In this document: in pieces, positions 25,850-34,620 of the stretch
How positions within the stretch are numbered: position 1 is the stretch's first letter
Layout of the letters: each line of letters starts with the position of its first letter
Assembly (NCBI RefSeq): GCF_004340665.1
Contig: NZ_SLWO01000006.1
Location: forward strand, 186,001-250,000
Direction: 5' to 3'
From: Pedobacter psychrotolerans
GTDB lineage: Bacteria; Bacteroidota; Bacteroidia; Sphingobacteriales; Sphingobacteriaceae
Length of the DNA stretch: 64,000 bases
Notes under the pieces: model-generated
The model's database searches: none
Told to the model about the DNA's origin: nothing
What the model saw: only the letters and a program-made list of their open reading frames with translations
Position numbers and translations under genes: made by a program

Positions 25850-27394
25850 CTAATTTGTTGTATTTACGGGCAAAGTAAAATTAAAAGTAGACCCTTTACC
25901 TTTTTCACTTTCAACCCAAAGGGTGCCATTATGATTCTTAATAATCTGTTCACATATATAAAGTCCGATGCCCATGCCCGGAAAACGTTGCTGAATTTCC
26001 CCAGCCCTGAAAAAACGCTCAAAAATCTTCTTCTGATCTTCCAGACTAATTCCCATGCCCTCATCTGTTACAGATACTTTAACAAATTCACTTACCTTCG
26101 AAATATGAACATGTACTTTTTCTGCCTCTGGTGCATATTTTATCGCATTTGATAAAAGGTTATTCAACACTTGAATAATGTGGGATTCATCAGCCGCAAC
26201 CTTAATTCCGGAAGTTCCTGTGATTTGGATTTCATGATTACTGGACGCTGACTGGATGGCTTCCACTGTTTCCTTTACCATTTTATCAAAATCAAAGGGC
26301 AATTTATGCAGTTCGATATTTCCTGTCTGGATTCTGGAAACATCCAATAACTCTGCAATGAGGTTATTCAACCGATCAAGATACTGTGAGGTTTTGGAAA
26401 GCATATTTCGGAAACGCTCACCAGCATTTTCGGGCATTACCCTTTCCATCGCCTGAACATATCCTTTGATGGTGGTTAAAGGTGTTTTAAGCTCATGGCT
26501 TGCGATTGATAAGAAATCATCTTTTCGACGTTCAATCTCTCTTTTCTCTGTAATATCTTCTATTGCCAAAAGAATCTGATCCTTAAACTGTCCTTCCAGT
26601 TCTATCCGGTAAGCATTAAGCAACATCAGCTTTCTGCCAATGTGTGGAAAATCGTGTTCTACCTCAAAGTCTTCTACCGGGTTATTGGTTGGCAGAATAT
26701 CAATCAGCAATTCTCTCAGTTTTGGGATATCCCATTGGTGATTACCTAATTTATATAAATTGGTACCAACAGTTTCCTCTTTTGTAACCTTAAAAGTTTT
26801 AATAAAATGGTCATTGGCACTTACTACATTAAAATCCGGATCTAATACCAACAGACTTTCACGAACCGTTTGAATAATACTGGATAGGAAAAGTTCACTT
26901 TCCCGCAAGTTACGCGTACGGTCGGCAATTTGCTTTTCCATCAAATCCTGCTGCTGTTTTAAATCCTGTTCAGTTTTTTTACGCTGGGTAACATCATTCT
27001 GAACACCAATAAAATTGGTGATTTCTCCATCCTGACTAATAACTGGCGAGATAAACAGCTCATTCCAAAAGAGATCACCATTTTTCCGATAGTTCCTAAT
27101 CTCCACGGTACAACTTTCACCCTTTGAAACAGCTTCACGAATAAGCATCCTTTCTTTTTGCGTACGATCCTCACGTTGTAGAAACCGACAATTGTGTCCG
27201 ATAATTTCCGAACGTTTATAACCACTCATTTTTTCGAAAGCACTATTGCAATAAATAATTGGGTTATCTGGTTCTAAATTATCAGTAATGATAATTCCGG
27301 AAATAGAAGCATCCATTGCTCTCGAGAGCAATTCAAAATCTTTTTTGGTGTCGTTATTGGAGTGTGCTGATTCTCCGTTTTCAAGTATATTCAT
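25850..27394 (-). CDS. LOV-domain (blue-light) sensor histidine kinase
   Basis: 514 residues from the ATG at 27394; a TTG eight codons upstream is less likely. The N-terminal PAS domain carries the LOV signature GHNCRFLQ, with Cys69 as the flavin-adduct cysteine, and ends in FIGVQNDVT, with the conserved flavin-facing Gln132. Next come a coiled-coil linker (~138-170), a second PAS domain (~170-285), HisKA with His300 (SIASHELKTP), and HATPase (QVLNNLLSNAIKYAP, DEGMGIS, GMGIGLYI). Light would form a cysteinyl-FMN adduct and change kinase activity. It is the first gene of the regulator/kinase/bestrophin run, divergent from csbD. Confidence 0.93.
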   Translation of the reverse strand: MNILENGESAHSNNDTKKDFELLSRAMDASISGIIITDNLEPDNPIIYCNSAFEKMSGYKRSEIIGHNCRFLQREDRTQKERMLIREAVSKGESCTVEIRNYRKNGDLFWNELFISPVISQDGEITNFIGVQNDVTQRKKTEQDLKQQQDLMEKQIADRTRNLRESELFLSSIIQTVRESLLVLDPDFNVVSANDHFIKTFKVTKEETVGTNLYKLGNHQWDIPKLRELLIDILPTNNPVEDFEVEHDFPHIGRKLMLLNAYRIELEGQFKDQILLAIEDITEKREIERRKDDFLSIASHELKTPLTTIKGYVQAMERVMPENAGERFRNMLSKTSQYLDRLNNLIAELLDVSRIQTGNIELHKLPFDFDKMVKETVEAIQSASSNHEIQITGTSGIKVAADESHIIQVLNNLLSNAIKYAPEAEKVHVHISKVSEFVKVSVTDEGMGISLEDQKKIFERFFRAGEIQQRFPGMGIGLYICEQIIKNHNGTLWVESEKGKGSTFNFTLPVNTTN

Positions 27395-27664
27395 GATCTT
27401 CTTTGTCTGTTCTATCAATTTGAATTGATTGATGGTATCGTTAATACACTAACCTATCCTTATTGATTTTTCATTGTTAGTTCTTTCTAAACTGAAATCG
27501 CCGACAATTAGATACATTAACTAAAAAAGCAATGTTTAGTTTTTCAAAATCATGAAAAAAACCGTATAAGTCCGTTTATAGCAAGTAGGAATACGCTTTT
27601 AAGTCACGTATAAAAACATTATAACAAACACAGTGTTTAATACCAGAACATAAATTGTAATAAT

Positions 27665-27850
27665 ATGGACAAGTTAGAATTAAAAGGAGCCTGGAATGAG
27701 CTCAAAGGAAAAGTAAAACAAGCTTACGGCGATTTTACTGATGATGATTTGAAACATGAAGAAGGTAAAGACGATGAACTTTATGGAAGATTGCAGCAGA
27801 AAACAGGAAAAACTCGTGACGAGGTGATAACCTGGTTAAAGTCATTGTAA
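27665..27850 (+). CDS. csbD: CsbD-family stress protein
   Basis: 61 residues with the CsbD pattern: LKGAWNELKGKVKQAYGDFTDDDL, then EGKDDELYGRLQQKTGKT. These small, charged, soluble proteins build up in general stress in many bacteria; their molecular job is unknown. The gene is divergent from the LOV kinase operon across a 270-base gap, so the two may share stress or light control. Confidence 0.93.
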   Translation: MDKLELKGAWNELKGKVKQAYGDFTDDDLKHEEGKDDELYGRLQQKTGKTRDEVITWLKSL

Positions 27851-27866
27851 TCACTCATTTAATAAT

Positions 27867-27906
27867 AAAGCGCCACATGAAAATCTATATCATGTGGCGC
27901 TTTCAT
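27867..27906 (+). terminator. Terminator of csbD
   Basis: AAAGCGCCACATGA and TCATGTGGCGCTTT form a perfect 14-bp stem around a 9-base loop, with T-rich sequence after it. It may also serve the convergent DUF2256 gene at 27982. Confidence 0.95.
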
Positions 27907-27981
27907 TTTACTATCCTTTTTAAAAGAAATTCCTTTTTATAAATTAAGTATAAATCAATCTTGAACCTGACTATTTATATT

Positions 27982-28131
27982 TTACTTTAATCGACGTTTT
28001 GTTAGTGCACATCTCTTACTGCAGTAAATTACAGTATCCCAATTTCTTTCCCATTTTTTTCGCCAGGTAAATGATAACTGGCAAACCGGACAAATTTTTT
28101 CAGGTAAGTTTTCTTTTTTAATATTTTTCAT
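27982..28131 (-). CDS. DUF2256 small zinc-binding protein
   Basis: A 49-residue frame, easily missed because of its size. The sequence contains KICPVCQLSFTWRKKW followed by YCSKRC, the two Cys-x2-Cys/Cys-x3-Cys clusters with the FTWRKKWE core typical of DUF2256 (related to treble-clef zinc fingers). Proteins of this family are often encoded next to cryptochrome/photolyase-like genes; here it sits close to a LOV kinase operon. The function is unknown. The start ATG at 28131 is preceded by an A-rich leader. Confidence 0.85.
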   Translation of the reverse strand: MKNIKKENLPEKICPVCQLSFTWRKKWERNWDTVIYCSKRCALTKRRLK

Positions 28132-28273
28132 CTTTTTCTACCACCAGTGCTTATCTAAAATAAATAAACAAATCTTAATCGTTCAGCTTCATGCATAAAA
28201 TTTAGTCAGACGGTGAGTAATTTTATTTAGACACTAAGAAGTTCAACATTTCTAAAACGCTTTAAACAAACAA

Positions 28274-28293
28274 ACCTCGCATGTTTGCGAGGT
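28274..28293 (-). terminator. Probable terminator of the fucosidase gene
   Basis: ACCTCGCA/TGCGAGGT with a four-base loop, followed on the minus strand by TTTGTTTGTTT. It lies 270 bases past the fucosidase stop, in a gap (28132-28564) that also holds AGCTATC/GATAGCT (28307-28326) and GATGCA/TGCATC (28336-28358) hairpins. Confidence 0.55.
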
Positions 28294-28564
28294 CTGTTTT
28301 ATCATCAGCTATCCATCCAGATAGCTTTATTGACTGATGCAATAATCAATCATGCATCATGTTATTAATCTAAATCGTCCCGTTGATTTAATTCTAACGA
28401 GGTCATAATATACAATTATGGTGCCCAAGATTGAATTTAAACAATAAAGGGTATTTTTACCTTTCAAATTCGTAAATCAATTACGCCTTGTGATGTATAA
28501 CTAGAAATACTTTAAACTCCAAAACAACAAAAACTATAATTTAAATGCTATACTTATGTGAAAA

Positions 28565-29974
28565 TTATGATCTTCGCTCATTAAATACCTGAAATTCTGC
28601 AATTGTTGGTGTTTGTTTTGAATGCTCAATCCGAATGCGCACTTTGCTAGTCCATACGCGGTCGAAACGGTGAATTTTAATTCTGTTTTCATTTTTGCCT
28701 TCAAATGCTTTTTTCCACTCCGCTCCATTCCAGTATTCCAGAATATAAGTATCAATGTTAGCTTTTTGTTCAGCCACTACAATCATATTGACGGCTTTTT
28801 CATTTTTAAAATCAACCTCGTACCAGGCATTTTTAACTTCTTTATTGGATTTCCATGAAGATTTATAATCGTCATCGTTAGCAAAATCCATAATGTCCAT
28901 ATCATCACTCCAGGAAGCATTGGCTGCCTGCTGAATGGCCAGGTTACTTGAAATAATAGGAAGACCAAATGCCGGCAATTTAGCAGTAGGGCCTTCGTTT
29001 TTCCAAATCTTCCCTACTTCCTTTAAAGATAGAATGGCATTATCATCAATTAATCCATCACGGTTTGGCGCCACATTTAAGATAAAATTGCAACTGGCTG
29101 CATTTAAGGGCTTAATCAAACTATCAACAATTGCCTTAGGACTTCTCACCGGGGTGGTTGGAAAGTTAGTTTTCCAGAACCATGAAGTATTAATGGGCAG
29201 GCAAGCCAGTGACGGCATCACTTTATTTTCGTGATTCATTCGTTGCCCTGCACCCATTTCATATGTTTTAATATCGGTGTAATAAAGTCCTTCGGCAGGA
29301 TATTTGGCACCATTCAAATCCATCACTAAACAATCAGGCTGTAAGGTTTTAATTAAATTATAAATATCTTCAAAGGGTACGTCGTCATAAGAAATTCTAG
29401 ACCAAGGCGCATCCCAGCCATCAATAATCAGTGCTTCAATTTTACCATAATTGGTTAACAATTCAGTAATCTGCTGTTTAATCATATCAATGTGCTTCGG
29501 TGTAATCTGGTTTGGCCTCAGCTTATGATGTGTATCTAAAATAGAATAATAAAGCATCACCTTTAATCCATTTGCACGAAAGGCATCTGCAAATTGTTTT
29601 ACCACGTCCCTTTTATACGGACTGTTCATCACATTATAGTCAGTGCTTTTAGTGTCCCAAATGCAAAAGCCGCTATGGTGTTTAGTTGTTAAACAGCCAT
29701 AACTCATATTGGCAGATTTTGCTGCCTTTGCCCATTGATTGGCATCTAACTTTTTAGGATTAAAAAGCATTGGAGAAGCATCCGGATCTGGCCAATCTGC
29801 ATTGGCATAGGTAGGAATATTGTAATGGATGAACATTCCAAAGCGTAAATTTACAAACTGCTGCTGAAGCTGATTTAATTTTTTCTCCTGATCTGCAATT
29901 TTAGTTTGAGCTGTAGCAGTGAATACATAAAATAGCAGATAAATGACTACTAAAACGTTTTTCTGAATGGACAT
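28565..29974 (-). CDS. GH29 alpha-L-fucosidase with C-terminal F5/8-type domain
   Basis: 469 residues from the ATG at 29974, chosen because it gives a clean signal peptide (VLVVIYLLFYVFTATAQ); a longer frame opens 33 bases upstream. The GH29 barrel has FGMFIHYNIPTYANADW, LTTKHHSGFCIWD and ALIIDGWDAPWS, the last near the expected nucleophile Asp. Residues ~335-469 resemble a discoidin (F5/8 type C) carbohydrate-binding domain ending in IRIRIEHSK-like strands. It should release terminal fucose in the periplasm. It is not linked to the SusCD locus and has no obvious operon partner. Confidence 0.9.
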   Translation of the reverse strand: MSIQKNVLVVIYLLFYVFTATAQTKIADQEKKLNQLQQQFVNLRFGMFIHYNIPTYANADWPDPDASPMLFNPKKLDANQWAKAAKSANMSYGCLTTKHHSGFCIWDTKSTDYNVMNSPYKRDVVKQFADAFRANGLKVMLYYSILDTHHKLRPNQITPKHIDMIKQQITELLTNYGKIEALIIDGWDAPWSRISYDDVPFEDIYNLIKTLQPDCLVMDLNGAKYPAEGLYYTDIKTYEMGAGQRMNHENKVMPSLACLPINTSWFWKTNFPTTPVRSPKAIVDSLIKPLNAASCNFILNVAPNRDGLIDDNAILSLKEVGKIWKNEGPTAKLPAFGLPIISSNLAIQQAANASWSDDMDIMDFANDDDYKSSWKSNKEVKNAWYEVDFKNEKAVNMIVVAEQKANIDTYILEYWNGAEWKKAFEGKNENRIKIHRFDRVWTSKVRIRIEHSKQTPTIAEFQVFNERRS

Positions 29975-30215
29975 AAGTTTAAATGATGGGAAATAGTTTG
30001 ACAACAAATTTATTGGGTTTGCTCGTAAAGTTAATGACTTTGACCACTTGCTTAGGATTTTGATAGTAAAAAACCTATTACATAGATAAGTCTAAAACAC
30101 CTAAATGATTATCATCCGATCGACTATAATAATCAAGAAAACTACCCTTATTTGCAGTAATTAAATTCCCTTTGATAAGATTAATTCAGGCTGTTAAACG
30201 TAAGTTTAGTTACGG

Positions 30216-30710
30216 CTAATGCATACATCCCCTCCAGATGTTGGTACGTTTTGCATAAGCATCAGGATATTTCTTCTTAATTGCAGCCAGTTTATTTTTC
30301 ATATCAAGTGACTTTACATCCGTGATGGCGGCCACAACAATATAATAGCCTTTTGCAAACCCTTTATATGCATTGGAATACTCCACAGAAATATAATCAT
30401 CATTGATAGCAGCGCCATCACCACGTGCAGGATAGCAAGGGTAACCAGTTTCATCTCCACCAGCATCTTCCATACAATCGCCTTTACTCATAGATAAGCC
30501 AATTTTGTTGTTTGGCATTAATCCTCTAAGATCTAATTTCTTGCGAAGCAATACAGATGCCTTTTTAGCAGTTGATAAGGCGGTTTTATAATCCTTTGTA
30601 CTATTTAAAATGATGATATCTTTCGGCACTTCAACATTAAATTCATCTTGAGCGAAAGTTGTATGAGCGGCAAACATCAATAAAGCGCAAACAATTGTTT
30701 TTCTGGTCAT
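30216..30710 (-). CDS. Secreted protein of unknown function, possibly SPOR-like
   Basis: 164 residues with a signal peptide ending AHTTFAQ. Two half-repeats look alike: PKDIIILNSTKDYKTALSTA in the first half and GYYIVVAAITDVKSLDMKNK in the second, each followed by a lysine-rich helix. The second half resembles a SPOR domain, which binds peptidoglycan, but I am not sure. Three cysteines (GDCMED, YPCYP, RGCMH) may form disulphides. It sits in a minus-strand run with another secreted protein and a GNAT gene. Confidence 0.65.
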   Translation of the reverse strand: MTRKTIVCALLMFAAHTTFAQDEFNVEVPKDIIILNSTKDYKTALSTAKKASVLLRKKLDLRGLMPNNKIGLSMSKGDCMEDAGGDETGYPCYPARGDGAAINDDYISVEYSNAYKGFAKGYYIVVAAITDVKSLDMKNKLAAIKKKYPDAYAKRTNIWRGCMH

Positions 30711-30766
30711 ATTATAAAGGATTATTTGAAATATTTAGTCGGTGTTTTCCAAGTTTACAATTATAT

Positions 30767-31363
30767 TTATTTTTCTTCCTTATAAATATCAAATTGCTGA
30801 AATGAAATTTTACCGAAATTTTTAGCCGTTTTTACCTCAGTTTTTAATTCTTCGGGTGCTGTAGCATGAAAACGTTCTCCACCATCTTTAAATAAAAACC
30901 AATTCTTTTCAGCTGGAGAATATTTAAAAGTAACAATCCTAGTCCAGCGTTGGCCGCTCCCACCATAATGTTCAACAGAAAAATAACCATTTTTAATGGT
31001 AACTCCGGTAAATGGATCGCCCATCTGGCCACCGCAATCCACACAATATACACTGTTGTCACTCCTGGCTGCAAGTTTATAAGATTTATCAGCTTGGCCG
31101 AGCAAGATCAGCAAAGGCCTTTTTTCTGGATGATCATTTACATCTGAAGTTTTCTCCTCGCCTCTCTTTTTCAATATCAGAATCACGTCAGGATAAGCAT
31201 CGCGGTTTAAATCTCCCTTGGCCATCTCTAATGCTTCAAAACCTTTTGGAATGTATTTTTTTAAAGCCACAGGCACCTGCACCTCATCATCTACCTGGTA
31301 TCGATTACCTAAATCAGCTATCAAGAAGTGTGTTAGTGTAAAAAGGAGAAATGTTATTTTCAT
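30767..31363 (-). CDS. Secreted protein with one FG-GAP/VCBS-like repeat
   Basis: 198 residues with a short signal peptide (FLLFTLTHFLIADLG). The segment AKGDLNRDAYPDVILILKK has the Asp-rich calcium-loop form of an FG-GAP/VCBS propeller blade. A two-cysteine loop (YCVDCGGQMGDPFTGV) and SVEHYGGSGQRW follow; I have seen these in small Bacteroidota proteins without a named function. The gene lies 56 bases upstream (in transcription order) of the secreted-protein gene at 30216. Confidence 0.7.
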   Translation of the reverse strand: MKITFLLFTLTHFLIADLGNRYQVDDEVQVPVALKKYIPKGFEALEMAKGDLNRDAYPDVILILKKRGEEKTSDVNDHPEKRPLLILLGQADKSYKLAARSDNSVYCVDCGGQMGDPFTGVTIKNGYFSVEHYGGSGQRWTRIVTFKYSPAEKNWFLFKDGGERFHATAPEELKTEVKTAKNFGKISFQQFDIYKEEK

Positions 31364-31410
31364 TTTATGAATTTATTTATGTTGATTATTGTATTATAAA
31401 AATATGATAA

Positions 31411-31914
31411 TTATAGTTTTAATATAGAAGCTAACTTATTTTTCCAATCCTGCCAAATGTTTTCTTTCGATTTTATATGGTTTAATCTTAAACTCCAGAC
31501 AGGGTAAGGTTTTCCTGCACCATCATTCGGGAATTTTTGATATACCTCAAAACCTAAACTTTTATAGAATGAAACTGCCCGTGTATTTTGAGCATTTACA
31601 TCAACCATACAAGCCTGATGGTGCTGGATGGCAAAATCAATTAAGTTTTTACCAATCCCTTGCCTGTAAACCTTCGGATGAACAAATAGCAATTGAATTT
31701 TATAGTTGGCCAGCGCAATAAAACCTTGCATCTCCTCAGCCTTTTCAATACAAAATAGCTCCATGTTGATCAGACTGTTTGAGATCCGCTCCCTGTAATC
31801 TTCAATATCGGTTTCAGTTATAAAATCATGACTAGCTCTTACAGAATCTTCCCATAGCTTTAATACCTGAAGATGTTCAATTTCTTTAACCTTACGGATA
31901 CTATTTACAATCAT
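31411..31914 (-). CDS. GNAT-family N-acetyltransferase
   Basis: 167 residues. The acetyl-CoA loop is VYRQGIGKNLIDFA, preceded by IQLLFVHPKV and followed by VNAQNTRAVSFYKSLGFE, the usual order in this fold. Relatives (YafP-like) acetylate small molecules or peptides. The substrate cannot be told from sequence. Confidence 0.9.
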   Translation of the reverse strand: MIVNSIRKVKEIEHLQVLKLWEDSVRASHDFITETDIEDYRERISNSLINMELFCIEKAEEMQGFIALANYKIQLLFVHPKVYRQGIGKNLIDFAIQHHQACMVDVNAQNTRAVSFYKSLGFEVYQKFPNDGAGKPYPVWSLRLNHIKSKENIWQDWKNKLASILKL

Positions 31915-32042
31915 TTATTCAGCTTAACTGGTTATAATGATAAACAATTTGCAGATCATCTTTAATTTTTACAGCTAATTTTTTGTTCTATACATACCGA
32001 ACAAATATGCTGTATTGATGTTTAAATAAAAACTAAAAAAAA

Positions 32043-32570
32043 ATGAGAAATATTATCGCCCTTATGTCGGTGGTGTTATTAACATCACTACAAATCAAAA
32101 CTGCTCATGCACAGCAGGAAGAATCCAGAATTTCGATTGTACTTAGTGTTAAATCACAAGGTAAAACAATCAACACGACACTAAACAGTGTATCCACTAC
32201 CCTTTCCAGGTACAATGATGAAACAGCTTTAAGTTTACCCGTTAAAGGTAAGGATTCTACTTCTACCAAAGCCAATGTACCAACTTCAAGTTACAAGTCT
32301 GGTGTTTTCTACCTGATGATGGATGCGAAAAACCTTCAGGATGATATGATGAAACTACTGGCTTCCAAAAAAACAACTTTTGATGGTACCATTACCATAA
32401 CAGATAGTTACGGTAAACTTCCAACCAGAACCATTAAGTTTTTAAATGGTAGTTTAAGCAGTTATTCAGATCAGTTCTCTTCTACCTATTATGGAGATGC
32501 TATGGGTAATACTTCGATATCACTTAATTGCACTGGTTTATCAATTAACGGGATTATGCTAGAGCAGTAA
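32043..32570 (+). CDS. Secreted protein resembling the Hcp/TssD tube fold
   Basis: 175 residues with a signal peptide ending KTAHAQ. The mature part is beta-rich: SIVLSVKSQGKTI, FYLMMDAKNLQDDMMKLL, DGTITITDSYGKLPTRTIKF, SYSDQFSSTYY and NTSISLNCTGLSINGI. The order of strand, acidic helix, strand pair and final strand is like Bacteroidota TssD (Hcp), the type VI tail-tube protein. TssD itself has no signal peptide, so this would be a periplasmic or surface relative. The similarity is by eye and weak. Confidence 0.6.
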   Translation: MRNIIALMSVVLLTSLQIKTAHAQQEESRISIVLSVKSQGKTINTTLNSVSTTLSRYNDETALSLPVKGKDSTSTKANVPTSSYKSGVFYLMMDAKNLQDDMMKLLASKKTTFDGTITITDSYGKLPTRTIKFLNGSLSSYSDQFSSTYYGDAMGNTSISLNCTGLSINGIMLEQ

Positions 32571-32591
32571 TATCTCCTCTTATAAAACACA

Positions 32592-32646
32592 TAAAAGGTC
32601 TATAATCTATAATTAACATCATAAGATTTTAGACCTTTTATTTTTT
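32592..32646 (+). terminator. Terminator after the TssD-like gene
   Basis: TAAAAGGTCTATAATC and GATTTTAGACCTTTTA form a 16-bp stem with few mismatches, followed by seven T. Confidence 0.9.
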
Positions 32647-32655
32647 TAACAAAAG

Positions 32656-32841
32656 ATGATAAAATTAGAAATACAGGCTAGCGCCGCAGAAATTAACGAA
32701 TTGATCACATTATTAAGCAGTAATGCTAAGTTCGATCACATCCGAAAACAAATCGTTGACTTTAAAGATCAATCCACTCATAATCAAGATGATGAGATAC
32801 CGAAGGAAGGCGATGATAAATTTATTGAAAGATCAGAGTAG
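32656..32841 (+). CDS. Small acidic protein of unknown function
   Basis: 61 residues, with an amphipathic helix region (IQASAAEINELITLLSS) and an acidic, disordered tail (DDEIPKEGDDKFIE). It starts ten bases after a terminator, so it needs its own promoter or readthrough. The codon use looks like its neighbours, and a perfect hairpin follows it, which supports a real gene. I do not recognise the family. Confidence 0.55.
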   Translation: MIKLEIQASAAEINELITLLSSNAKFDHIRKQIVDFKDQSTHNQDDEIPKEGDDKFIERSE

Positions 32842-32859
32842 TGGCTATTTATTAATATG

Positions 32860-32904
32860 AGCTTTGACAACTTGAGTTCAACACAAGATCAATTTGTCAA
32901 AGCT
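32860..32904. terminator. Convergent hairpin between 32841 and 32926
   Basis: AGCTTTGACAA (32860-32870) and TTGTCAAAGCT (32894-32904) are perfect 11-bp complements separated by 23 bases, between two convergent genes. The T tails are weak. Confidence 0.6.
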
Positions 32905-32925
32905 TTCCAAAAAACCGCCATCATT

Positions 32926-34461
32926 TTAAACTGCAGTACGCAACAATCCACGTTTACCCATCAGTTTAGACACCATTTTATTTAAACGGCTACGATAATC
33001 TTCGCCTAGCCACTTCATATAATTTTTGGTTACCTTACCTAAACACTTTCCATATTGTTTCACCCTGAAATCTATTTCTTTATCCAATTCAGCGCATAGC
33101 TGAAGTGCCTCTGCTAGAGTCTCACTATTATCCACACACATCAATGCATGTTGACGGATAGAATCGCGAATCACAATTTTTGCCTTTTGACCCGTTTCCA
33201 TTGCTGTTTGATATGCAGCCAATATATCAAAAGTAACCTCGAGTGAATTTGGAAACTTGGCCCTTAATTCCGGTGAGATCTGATGGATAATGCTAGTAGA
33301 TTTATGCAGGCATTCATGGTATATATCAGGATTTTCGAACACATGCTGCCAGTCTATGGGTGCATTCCATTCGCCAAAACGTTCATTGTTATTACCTAAA
33401 TCAATGATGTTAAATGTTTTCTTACCATTTAACCTTCTGGCACCCCTGCCTATCATCTGATGATAAAGGGTAATGGATGTAGTGGCCCGGTAAAGTATCA
33501 CAGATTGAATGCTAGGCTCATCAAACCCTGTGGTCAGGATAGAAACTGAAGTTAAAATTGCACCTTTTGTTTTCTTATACCATTTCAATATTTCGACCCT
33601 TTCGGCTGGAGAAGTTTTGTTATCCAGGTGTCGAATAGGATAACCAGCTTTGGTAAAGGTTTCTAGTACCCTTCTTGATGTAAATATACCATTATTAAAA
33701 ATCAGTGTCTTTTTCTTTAACGAATGAGATTCGTAAGCATCAAGCAACAGATCGAGCATTGCTTGCGATCCATAAAGCTCATCTGAAGTGCTCACTGTAA
33801 AATCTCCAGAAATACCAGTTCTGAGTGTGTTTAATTCCACATCATATCCGTGAATTTTAGGTTTAGCGAGAAAACCCTGATTAATCAAAGATGAAATAGG
33901 TTCTCCTATAATTAATTCATCATAAAATTTATTCATTGGCAAATCTACATTAGCCGAAAAAGGTGTAGCCGTTACACCAATAACAGCTGCATTTTCAAAT
34001 TGCCCAAGCAGTTTATGGAACGAATTATGGTGTGCCTCATCCACGATAACCAATCCAACATCAGTGGTATTAATTAATCCATCATCTATCCGGTGTTTTA
34101 AGGTTTCAACCATTGCAACATAACACTCGAAAGTATCTTTTTTAGAAATTTTCTTCACGCCGCTGTTTACCACTTTATTGATCACGCCACTGGCTTTCAA
34201 GGCAGCAGTAGTTTGTCTGCAAAGCTCAGTTCTGTGCGTTAACACAATCACCTTCTTACCGTGGCTTTGAATAAAACGTTTAGCAATTTCTGAGAAAATA
34301 ACAGTTTTTCCACCACCGGTAGAAAGTTGATATAATAATCTTGCTTTGCTGCTACTGTCTTCATTAAGTTTACTGAAAAGAAGATCAATATCTTGCTGCT
34401 GATAATAATAAAGCTTTCTTTTTGTAGCCGGGAGCATGGTTGTATTTTCGGTTAGATTCAT
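32926..34461 (-). CDS. DEAD/DEAH superfamily II helicase, RadD-like
   Basis: 511 residues from the ATG at 34461; seven more codons are open upstream. Motif I STGGGKT with Lys52, motif II DEAH at 141-144, motif III GVTATPF, and a C-terminal lobe with VSILTTGFDEPS and YHQMIGRGARR (motifs V-VI). The overall plan is that of RadD (YejH), a repair helicase-like ATPase acting with RecA and SSB, though the C-terminal zinc cysteines of RadD are not obvious here. It is a single-gene unit. Confidence 0.88.
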   Translation of the reverse strand: MNLTENTTMLPATKRKLYYYQQQDIDLLFSKLNEDSSSKARLLYQLSTGGGKTVIFSEIAKRFIQSHGKKVIVLTHRTELCRQTTAALKASGVINKVVNSGVKKISKKDTFECYVAMVETLKHRIDDGLINTTDVGLVIVDEAHHNSFHKLLGQFENAAVIGVTATPFSANVDLPMNKFYDELIIGEPISSLINQGFLAKPKIHGYDVELNTLRTGISGDFTVSTSDELYGSQAMLDLLLDAYESHSLKKKTLIFNNGIFTSRRVLETFTKAGYPIRHLDNKTSPAERVEILKWYKKTKGAILTSVSILTTGFDEPSIQSVILYRATTSITLYHQMIGRGARRLNGKKTFNIIDLGNNNERFGEWNAPIDWQHVFENPDIYHECLHKSTSIIHQISPELRAKFPNSLEVTFDILAAYQTAMETGQKAKIVIRDSIRQHALMCVDNSETLAEALQLCAELDKEIDFRVKQYGKCLGKVTKNYMKWLGEDYRSRLNKMVSKLMGKRGLLRTAV

Positions 34462-34620
34462 ACCATAAGAACCCGACCTCAACAGAAAAAGTTTGAAATA
34501 TAATCACAACCAGAATCTTTAAAAGACGCGTTAACCAAACATCTTCAGATTTAGAATTTGTTGTTATTAGTGAAGACAATTATTGTAACAAATTATGCCT
34601 TTTGGCATCTCAATGCATAT

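Noticed and set aside
28447..28465. AAAGGGTATTTTTACCTTT as another copy of the 59123-type motif.
   Set aside because: The half-sites are in the opposite order (GGTA...TACC), there is no second copy at 23 bases and no promoter box follows.
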